A DNA stretch of 64,000 nt from Lachnospiraceae bacterium (GTDB taxonomy: Bacteria > Bacillota > Clostridia > Lachnospirales > Lachnospiraceae). The notes under the pieces are model-generated. The model worked only from the letters and a program-made list of their open reading frames with translations, did no database searches and was not told where the DNA came from. The stretch is taken from contig CAJTHM010000004.1 of the NCBI GenBank assembly GCA_910576125.1, positions 186,001 to 250,000 of the forward strand. The letters are read 5' to 3'. Shown here in pieces: positions 58,846 through 64,000 of the stretch (the first letter of the stretch is position 1; every line of letters begins with the position of its first letter). Both the position numbers and the translations under genes were made by a program.

Positions 58846-59026
58846 GGCGCAGCTCCTTCCCTTGTCTTGTCCGCCCATCAATCGGCTTCTCCGCAGTTTT
58901 AGGGATCAGCCAAACACCAGCCATTTTCACGGCGCCGTGGATACGCCCACCGGCACAATAATAATTTACCCTACGAGGTGTCACGCCCCACTTTTCGGCG
59001 GCCTCTTTCAATGTCATATAGTCCAT
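58838..59026 (-). CDS. Small MerR/excisionase-type helix-turn-helix protein
   Basis: A 62-aa protein with GGAGGTGCG before ATG 59026 (minus strand): MDYMTLKEAAEKWGVTPRRV, NYYCAGGRIHGAVKMAGVWL, then IPKTAEKPIDGRTRQG. This is a winged-helix module of the DNA-binding excisionase/MerR type: LKEAAEKWGVTPRRVNYYC is the reading helix and AVKMAGVWLIP the wing. It is the first gene of the regulator operon and its stop overlaps the RR start. Confidence 0.82.
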   Translation of the reverse strand: MDYMTLKEAAEKWGVTPRRVNYYCAGGRIHGAVKMAGVWLIPKTAEKPIDGRTRQGKELRHE

Positions 59027-59046
59027 TTCGCACCTCCACAGAATAC

Positions 59047-59075
59047 ATTATAGTTCTTTATCTCGAATAGTACAA
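59047..59075 (-). promoter_or_regulatory. Promoter of the regulator operon
   Basis: On the minus strand TTGTAC, a 17-bp spacer and TATAAT, 21 nt before ATG 59026. It lies divergent to the XRE gene at 59180. Confidence 0.7.
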
Positions 59076-59179
59076 GTTGGAGGCTGCACATTGATGAAAT
59101 GAAATACTACTTTATGTAAAATTCCATTACATTCTCATAATCCAACCCGAAATGTACAATGATATAGGGTGATATGAGA

Positions 59180-59538
59180 ATGAACCAAGATGAAAGAAGG
59201 TTTGACTTTCACGGCCTCGGGGCGGCTCTCAAAAGAGCCAGAGAAGAAAAGGCTGGACGCAAGCCTATGTTGCGGAATTAGTAGACCGTGACTCCCGTAC
59301 CATTATGAATATTGAGAACAAAGGTCAGTATCCCAGCTTCGACCTTTTTGTTAAACTCATTACCATGTTTGACGTTTCAGTTGACCAGTTTATTCATGCG
59401 GACGGAGGGGCAAGGTCAAGCTCTTGCAGAAAGCACATTGATGTACTTCTAAACTCCATGAATGAAAAAGAGCTTGTCGTGATAGAAGCCACAGCCGAAG
59501 GCATTAAGAAAGCCAGAGAAACGGAGGTTCCAGAATAA
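59180..59538 (+). pseudogene. XRE-family regulator with a 1-nt frameshift
   Basis: ATG 59180 (also 59174 in the same frame) begins MNQDERRFDFHGLGAALKRA, REEK, after which the frame breaks at about 59249-59253 (GAAAAGGCTGG). One inserted G would restore GWTQAYVAELVDRDSRTIMN, the HTH. Downstream the real frame continues as IENKGQYPSFDLFVKLITMF to EVPE at 59538. The length 359 nt is one short of a multiple of three. It is homologous to 40241 (DQFIHADGGARSSSCRKHI). Without correction the protein is only ~30 residues. Confidence 0.85.
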
Positions 59539-59587
59539 GGGCCTCTGTTTTTTGCGCCATTTTAGGGGCTGCCGCTAAGTGGCAAGC

Positions 59588-59703
59588 AGGGCAACTGTAG
59601 CCACAGTTGCTATTTTTGACGTTCCGGCCTTCCGGCCAGAACGCAAAAATCTGCTTGTTGGGGAGCCTCCCCAAACCCGGCTTCGGACCAACTTGGCCCG
59701 AAA
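59588..59703. repeat. Hairpins between the XRE gene and the relaxase, including hairpin repeat 4
   Basis: GCAACTGT/ACAGTTGC (59588-59607) is a perfect stem. A GGGGAG/CTCCCC stem lies near 59660. Repeat 4, CTTCGGACCA...TGGCCCGAAA, is at 59681-59703. The 59539-59738 gap has no supported gene. The stems likely terminate both converging transcripts. Confidence 0.6.
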
Positions 59704-59738
59704 TGTCAGCGTCGCTTTGCTCCTTATTTTCACACCCC

Positions 59739-61142
59739 CTAACGTTCCTGCTCCTTCTCCCTGCCCGGCTCCGCATAGCCCGGCAGATAATCAATGTTCG
59801 CCTTTACCGCCGTGACCTCCCGCATTTCCTCCCGGGCCTTCCGGTACTCGGCATAGAGCTTCTTTTTCTTCTCCGCCAGCTCCCGGCCTTCCTCCTTCAG
59901 CTCGTCCATCTTTGGCAGCTTCGCCCCGCCCAGAATCCGCTTGAAGTCGGCGCAGGCCGCCCGGTAGAGTTCAATGTCTCCCTCATGCTCCGCAAGGAAC
60001 TTCCGGCTGTATTTCCGGGCCTTGTATTCCTGGAACACCGGCCGGGTCCTGGCATACTGGACCGTGGCTGCCTTCAATTCCTTGTTGGTCTGGAGGGCTG
60101 CCTCGGCGCTCTTGATCTGGTCGGAAAGCGTGTGGAAACGCTCCGTGGCCTCCGCCGCTTTCTTTTCCAGCTGCCCATACTCCATCAAATCATTTTCCTG
60201 CAAAAAAGCCAGGGCGGCGGCCATCTGTTTCAGGTTGAAAACCTTGGCCCACCGCTCATACCCCGGCCCCTTCCCCTGGAGCCTGGATTGAATGTCGATA
60301 ATCAGGTTGACCCTTTGGCCGGGCTGGCCCGTGCCTGTTCGGGAGCCAGACAGCGCCGCCTCTATATCCTTCTGGCTATAGCCCTTCCCCAGCGTGGAGG
60401 AACGCAGACGGGTAAACCGTTCCTGGCCGGGAGCTCGGAAACTGATTGCGCCCCGCTGCTGCTTTACCTCATAGCCGGACTGCTCCATAAGGGAGAAAAA
60501 GGCGGCAAGGTCGGAGGGCTGTTTTTCAAGGGCCGCGTCAATGGCGGCGCACAGCTTCTGCTGGAAGGTAAGCGGTCTTTCCCGGCCCTTGGCCCATTCC
60601 CCGTAGTTCCTGTATTTCCCCTGGCTTTTTGGCTTCGGCTGCTTCACGACAGAGAGGCCGTTTTCCAGACAGAGGGTGTCGGACAGCCGCCCGAGGGCAC
60701 GGCCGGAGCCGAGGAAATCCCGGTATTTATGGGTACAGTCAAGGGTAGTGGAATTGTAATAAATGTGGTTATGGATATGGGCCTTGTCGGTGTGGGTGGT
60801 GACGATGAACTGGTGCTTTCCCTTTGTCCACCGCATAGCCAGCTCATAGCCGATACGGTTGGCGTCCTCCGGCTCAATCTCCCCGGGGAGGAAGGACTGG
60901 CGTATCTGATAGCACAGCACATCCTTATCTGTTCCCTGCTCCCGGCCCGTGGCGGCTTTGTACCTGCTTTTCCACAAGAGAAATTCAGCGTCTACCGTGG
61001 CCGGGTCACATTCATAGGCAGAGATATATTTTCCTTCCTCCGTCTTGACCGGGTTCTTTCCGTAGTCGGTACAGTCCTTTATGGACTGCGCGATAGATAG
61101 CCCCGGCGTGGTCTTGCGTTTCATCAGCCGCGTGGTCGCTAT
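59739..61142 (-). CDS. MOBP-type relaxase, apparent AUA start
   Basis: A 467-aa relaxase of the mobilizable element. The domain start reads ATTRLMKRKTTPGLSIAQSI, DCTDYGKNPVKTEEGKYISA, and the metal site is FIVTTHTDKAHIHNHIYYNS. The C-terminal half has long coiled-coil helices (LEKKAAEATERFHTLSDQIK). Codons upstream of ATG 61124 remain in frame to ATA 61142; AAGGAGGG (61150-61157, minus strand) is spaced 7 nt from that ATA and 25 nt from the ATG. Members of the family usually begin with Met-Ala-Thr-Thr-Arg, which is what AUA-initiation gives. It follows MobC and lies next to hairpin repeat 5. Confidence 0.85.
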   Translation of the reverse strand: MATTRLMKRKTTPGLSIAQSIKDCTDYGKNPVKTEEGKYISAYECDPATVDAEFLLWKSRYKAATGREQGTDKDVLCYQIRQSFLPGEIEPEDANRIGYELAMRWTKGKHQFIVTTHTDKAHIHNHIYYNSTTLDCTHKYRDFLGSGRALGRLSDTLCLENGLSVVKQPKPKSQGKYRNYGEWAKGRERPLTFQQKLCAAIDAALEKQPSDLAAFFSLMEQSGYEVKQQRGAISFRAPGQERFTRLRSSTLGKGYSQKDIEAALSGSRTGTGQPGQRVNLIIDIQSRLQGKGPGYERWAKVFNLKQMAAALAFLQENDLMEYGQLEKKAAEATERFHTLSDQIKSAEAALQTNKELKAATVQYARTRPVFQEYKARKYSRKFLAEHEGDIELYRAACADFKRILGGAKLPKMDELKEEGRELAEKKKKLYAEYRKAREEMREVTAVKANIDYLPGYAEPGREKEQER

Positions 61143-61161
61143 GGTCCATCCCTCCTTCCCG

Positions 61162-61184
61162 CCTCGGGCCAGATTGGCCCGAAG
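61162..61184. repeat. Intergenic hairpin repeat 5
   Basis: CCTCGGGCCA...TGGCCCGAAG palindrome located immediately upstream of the relaxase ribosome site, so it lies in the untranslated leader between mobC and the relaxase gene. Confidence 0.7.
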
Positions 61185-61239
61185 CGTCATAAACAGAAAA
61201 GAGAGGGGCGCAGGCCACAAAAGGCCCCGCCCCTCCATC

Positions 61240-61584
61240 TTATTTTTCCACCAGGGCAGCCAGCTCCTTCAACACCCCGGACAGCTGCCCCCACAGCTTT
61301 TCATAGTCCTCTTTCAGCCCGTCAATCTCTTCCGGGTACAGCCCGTAGGTGTGGGCGTGGACGGCTATCTGGTTCAGATTGTTGGAGCACCGCCGCTGCA
61401 AGGAGACCAGCTCCCGGACGGGCGCAAGATCCACATGGAGGATATAGCCGTTCAGGGCCATCTTCCGCATATAGGCCCCGGCGTTGGAAATGCCGGCCTC
61501 GGCCATACGCCCGTGTATCTGGGCCAGCTCGTCCGCCGTCACCATCACGTTCAGGTGCCTGTCCCGTTTCCTCCCTGCCGTCAG
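61240..61584 (-). CDS. mobC: MobC-type relaxosome accessory protein
   Basis: A ~100-115-aa relaxosome protein: VMVTADELAQIHGRMAEAGI, SNAGAYMRKMALNGYILHVD and LVSLQRRCSNNLNQIAVHAH, the MobC core that contacts oriT. The start is uncertain. GTG 61548 or ATG 61545 lack an upstream ribosome site, while the frame continues 12 residues further (TAGRKRDRHLNV, typical in relatives) to a CTG at 61584 overlapping the previous stop (CTGA) with GGGAGG nearby. Upstream members usually show ATGA. This CTG would be another noncanonical start. Confidence 0.78.
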   Translation of the reverse strand: MTAGRKRDRHLNVMVTADELAQIHGRMAEAGISNAGAYMRKMALNGYILHVDLAPVRELVSLQRRCSNNLNQIAVHAHTYGLYPEEIDGLKEDYEKLWGQLSGVLKELAALVEK

Positions 61585-61766
61585 CGTTCCTCCCGTTCCC
61601 GGCTCCGCTTTGGGGCGGGCGGCTCCTTCACCCGGTCAAGCGCCTTTTCCTCCGGCCTCTGGGGGAGCGGCAAAGGCGGGAGGTTATTCAGTATGCCGTC
61701 CAGCATGTTCCCGTTCTGTTCCTCCGTAAGCTCCGCAGTCAATAAGGGATTGTCTCTCTCGTTCAT
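61581..61766 (-). CDS. Small acidic/proline-rich hypothetical protein
   Basis: A 61-aa protein on the minus strand: MNERDNPLLTAELTEEQNGN, MLDGILNNLPPLPLPQRPEE, KALDRVKEPPAPKRSREREE. The first 35 residues match the short conserved start (LLTAELTEEQN..DGILNN) found in mobilization modules; the rest is disordered. GGAGG is upstream of ATG 61766. The function is unknown. It precedes mobC in the operon. Confidence 0.5.
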   Translation of the reverse strand: MNERDNPLLTAELTEEQNGNMLDGILNNLPPLPLPQRPEEKALDRVKEPPAPKRSREREER

Positions 61767-61774
61767 AGATCCTC

Positions 61775-62073
61775 CTATCTGTCCTCATGGGACTTCCCTG
61801 TTTTCTGTCTCCCCGGCTCCTTTGACGGTTCCGGCCTTCTGGCCGCCTCCTTCAGCTGCCCGGTGATGGACGGCCGCCCCGCCCGGTCCGGGTTGTGGCT
61901 GGATGGCTTGAGCTCATAATCATACATCTGCTTTTCAGTCAGCGGCTTTCCATAGATCAGCTCGCCCCACGCCAGCATGTTCCCGCCCTCCACCGGAATC
62001 CTCTCGTCATAGTTGAATATCTCTATGGGCCCGTTGCCCAGCGGCTTCGGGTAGGTCCCTATGTCCACCGGCC
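61775..62073 (-). pseudogene. Mobilization-module ORF, 5' end lost at element junction
   Basis: On the minus strand this encodes KRPVDIGTYPKPLGNGPIEI, FNYDERIPVEGGNMLAWGEL, IYGKPLTEKQMYDYELKPSS and a disordered C-terminal end to HEDR. It is a ~100-residue protein recurring in mobilizable elements of gut Firmicutes (name uncertain). The first residues are missing, and the frame runs directly into the antisense of the ABC ATPase C-terminal part. No start codon of its own remains. Confidence 0.65.
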
Positions 62074-62254
62074 TTTTTAATGGCTTAGATAAACAAGGTG
62101 TAGCACAAATAAAACAATTGCTTTTAGAATTAAAGTCTCCGAACAGGCTTATTTTGCTTACGAGCCATATTGCTGGTGATATTGAGGAACTGTCAGATGT
62201 TATTTTTGAATTTTCAGCAGGAAAGATTGTTCCTGTGACTCTGTGTAGATTGTA
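62074..62254 (+). pseudogene. ABC transporter ATPase, C-terminal fragment
   Basis: This segment encodes LFNGLDKQGVAQIKQLLLEL, KSPNRLILLTSHIAGDIEEL, SDVIFEFSAGKIVPVTLCRL: the D-loop (NGLD), helix, H-loop (TSHIAGD) and end of an ABC ATPase. The N-terminal part at 50600 has the same orientation. Residues between (P-loop to Walker B, ~100-120 aa) are missing, so the element did not simply insert; a deletion accompanied it. Confidence 0.75.
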
Positions 62255-62375
62255 GTTTTCTTGAATTATGTGGACTTTGTGTATAGATAAGTTTCTGAAA
62301 CAGTAGCCCAACAGGGTACATCTATAGTACTACTTATAGTTTTAATAAAACCTCCACTTATTGGGGAGAAGCATT

Positions 62376-62406
62376 AAGCACTTAGGAAAAGCCCAAGTGC
62401 TTTTTG
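62376..62406 (+). terminator. Intrinsic terminator
   Basis: AGCACTT pairs with AAGTGCT across an 11-nt loop, followed by a T run. Confidence 0.75.
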
Positions 62407-62520
62407 TGTTCTATTAAAAGCAACAATGCAGAAGAGGGGGTATGCAAAGAAGAATATTGCTTGTTTTTGGCAGCGGGTTATCCTAACGGAAGAATCAGCT
62501 GTCTTTTTTATTTTCAGTAA

Positions 62521-62673
62521 CTACCAACAAAGCATAGAAAGAATGAGGTATCATTGCAGACAAGGGAATGTCAGCAGATTATCTCTAAAATCAAGTCAGA
62601 AAGCCGAGAAAACACTCCCCCACAATCCACTTTCCCTAATGCCGAAAATGAAAGCGGGGGCGGTATGGAATGA
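62521..62673 (+). pseudogene. C-terminal scrap of an unidentified protein
   Basis: The frame from 62521 to the TGA at 62671 encodes LPTKHRKNEVSLQTRECQQI, ISKIKSESRENTPPQSTFPN, AENESGGGME. It opens directly after a stop codon and has no plausible start, so it is a tail. The following ATG overlaps its stop (ATGA), the usual coupling of ICE genes, which suggests an original gene pair. The identity is unknown; a mobilization-related protein is conceivable because a relaxase fragment lies downstream. Confidence 0.35.
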
Positions 62674-62800
62674 CAAGAGCCAAGAAACTGAAAAGCCCAA
62701 GTAATGAATTCACCCCATTTACGGGGTGCGCACATACCACCAGAGGTGGTATGTGCGCTCTCCGAGGGGCAAGTTTCACTTGCATGGACTCCTGCGGAGG
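62670..62800 (+). pseudogene. Gene start truncated by the IS66 fragment, with hairpins
   Basis: ATG 62670 encodes MTRAKKLKSPSNEF before the frame passes through a hairpin and into the IS66 transposase fragment, so the 319-residue reading frame is a chimera. The perfect inverted repeat GCGCACATACCACC/GGTGGTATGTGCGC with a 3-nt loop is at 62728-62758; GCAAG/CTTGC follows at 62768-62782. Confidence 0.55.
62728..62758. repeat. Perfect 14-bp-stem hairpin next to the IS66 fragment
   Basis: GCGCACATACCACC (62728-62741), AGA loop, GGTGGTATGTGCGC (62745-62758). No T run follows, so it is not a classical terminator; it marks the junction to the IS66 fragment. Confidence 0.8.
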
Positions 62801-62802
62801 GC

Positions 62803-63629
62803 GTTGTCTGCATATCGATGAGACTTATGTACAGGTGCTGAAGGAACCAGAGCGGAAGAACACTTCGGATTCTTACATGTGGGTGTACTGCAGCATCAGG
62901 GACCAGGCAAGGCCGGTCCGGTATTTTGAGTACCAGCCGGGGAGGGGCGGAAAATATCCGGAAGCGTTTTTAAAAGGCTATACCGGATATATCCATACGG
63001 ATGCTTATTCCGGGTACAATGGGGTGAAAGGGGTTACGAGATGCCTGTGCTACACCCACCTGCGACGCGCTTTCGTGGATGCGCTGCCCAAAGACATCCA
63101 TGACCCGAAAGTCTCAAAACCCGCAGAGGCAGTCCTGCGGCTGAATAAGCTGTTTGAGATAGAAAAGGAACTGGAGAGCCTTCCCCCGGAACAGAAGAAA
63201 AAGGAACGGATCAACCGCGAGAAACCGCTTCTCGAGGCTTTTTGGTCATGGGCAGAGATAAACTCTGCCGGGGAACTGCCAAAGTCGAAGCTCCATACAG
63301 CTTTCCGGTATGCCCTGAACAACCGGCAGGAATTTTTCAATTATCTTGAAGATGGGAACTGTTCCATTAGTAATTCCCTTGCGGAGAATTGTATCCGCCC
63401 CTTTGTGATCGGCCGGAAGAACTGGCTGTTTGCGGGAAGTCCGAAGGGTGCTGCTGCAAGTGCAGGGATCTATACCCTGGTCGAAACAGCGAAAGCCAAT
63501 GGTCTGGATGCAATGAAATATATAAAATATATCCTGTCAGATATGCCAGGGAGTACATTTCTTGAAAATCCGGAATATCTGGATGACTATCTGCCATGGG
63601 ATCCCATGGTACAGGAACGGTGCCGATGA
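62803..63629 (+). pseudogene. IS66-family transposase, C-terminal part
   Basis: From ~62803 the frame encodes CLHIDETYVQVLKEPERKNT, FEYQPGRGGKYPEAFLKGYT, GYIHTDAYSGYNGVKGVTRC, RPFVIGRKNWLFAGSPKGAA and a C-terminal tail to RCR. The DDE residues D (HIDETY), D (HTDAYSGY) and E (SLAENCIRPF) are all present. The N-terminal zinc-finger and helix-turn-helix region (~200 residues) is absent, so it is inactive. The TnpA and TnpB helper genes typical of IS66 are not seen in the window. Confidence 0.88.
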
Positions 63630-63720
63630 CCACTGCCCTTTTATTATAGAGGGTTGGTGGTTATTTTTCTATCCACTATCTTATTTGACGCTTACGGTAC
63701 ATCTTTCAAAGGGGCAGAAA

Positions 63721-64000
63721 CTAAACCGATTAAAGGAACTGTCAAAAATGTATGCCCTCTATGCGCCAATCCAAGCCACCTATAAAGAGAGCCAATCGCT
63801 CAAAGGATTTGCGAAAATGAAATACGATAAGGAGCATAAAGACAGCTTATCGAAGTACCCCGAATTAAAGGAGCGTATGCAGAGCCTTTTACAGAACGGC
63901 GAGAAGATAACGCCGAAACAGTGGAAAGCCGAGATACAGTCTTTGCAATCTGAATATGACAATGTCAGCAAAGAGCAGACCAAGACCGCCACAGAATTAG
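63721..64000 (+). pseudogene. Relaxase C-terminal part, cut by IS66 and the window edge
   Basis: The frame LNRLKELSKMYALYAPIQAT, YKESQSLKGFAKMKYDKEHK, DSLSKYPELKERMQSLLQNG, EKITPKQWKAEIQSLQSEYD is the helical C-terminal region of a MobA/MobL-type relaxase as found in Tn4451- and CTn-like elements. It enters from IS66-derived sequence at its 5' side and runs off the right edge. It differs from both relaxases at 26215 and 59739, so it belongs to a third mobilization system. Confidence 0.6.

Larger units (their letters stand above)
50690..62073. mobile_element. Mobilizable element driven by a large serine recombinase
   Basis: The ~11.4-kb segment is bounded by the two parts of an ABC ATPase gene. 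It begins at the recombinase stop (left) and ends inside a mobilization-module ORF (right). It contains recombinase, small ORFs, conserved noncoding element, sigma-like gene, peptide-resistance module with two-component system, XRE gene, relaxase and MobC. No secretion channel genes are present, so it depends on another element for transfer. The right end appears truncated. Confidence 0.75.

Noticed and set aside
59607..61866. 497-aa and 261-aa plus-strand frames opposite the relaxase and MobC genes
   Set aside because: Antisense shadows; relaxase motifs and operon structure are on the minus strand.

Overview
The window looks like a Firmicutes chromosome, most likely a gut Clostridia/Lachnospiraceae-type genome. 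The evidence is strong AGGAGG ribosome sites, TTG/GTG starts, intrinsic terminators and Tn916/Tn1549-style conjugative genes. Almost everything in it is mobile DNA in nested or adjacent elements. The only recognisable housekeeping gene is the 3' end of ppdK at the left edge.

Layout. 1-0.6 kb: ppdK tail, an unknown 38-aa ORF and two terminators. 0.7-1.47 kb: relic of a conjugative element (DUF6075-like and DUF3970-like genes, and a parA cut off inside its P-loop). 1.47-2.19 kb: two tyrosine-recombinase 3' ends fused head to head through a 36-bp perfect palindrome. 2.27-4.14 kb: a group II intron whose reverse transcriptase has an in-frame amber stop, sitting directly before an alpha/beta hydrolase gene. 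4.9-50.1 kb: a largely intact Tn1549-like integrative conjugative element (ICE). It carries parAB, a sortase-anchored thioester adhesin, small ORFs, a 2757-aa methylase/helicase with a TnpV gene nested in another frame, and an AT-rich cargo pair. These are followed by TOPRIM, MobC, relaxase, PcfB, ArdC-like, VirD4, VirB2-like, VirB6-like, PrgI and VirB4 proteins, a DNA methyltransferase, sortase B and a CHAP hydrolase. A nucleotidyltransferase cargo gene sits inside the transfer operon. A two-component system with an FtsX-type ABC exporter, a sigma-like factor, MazF, Xis and Int complete the ICE.

50.3-50.7 kb holds scraps of a serine recombinase, a permease and the start of an ABC ATPase. From about 50.7 to 62.07 kb a second, mobilizable element lies mostly on the minus strand. 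It has a large serine recombinase, a frameshifted sigma-like gene, a lantibiotic-immunity-like ABC exporter with YxeA and its own two-component system, a frameshifted XRE gene, relaxase and MobC. The C-terminal end of the interrupted ABC ATPase follows. From 62.4 kb to the right edge there are gene scraps, an IS66 transposase fragment and the C-terminal part of another relaxase.

How it works together. The ICE carries its own processing (MobC/relaxase/candidate oriT), coupling protein, type IV secretion channel, wall hydrolase, partitioning and excision genes. Its cargo suggests surface adhesion and defence against cell-envelope peptides. The second element carries an independent peptide-resistance module.

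Most notable: a noncoding block of about 200 nt is shared by the two otherwise unrelated elements. It keeps its order and spacing, and in both elements it lies downstream of the sigma-like gene on the side of the recombination genes. This is a strong candidate for an undescribed structured RNA or cis-element of conjugative elements. Also notable are the TnpV gene inside the helicase gene, two genes whose ribosome sites and reading frames point to AUA start codons, and a family of five intergenic hairpins restricted to the second element.
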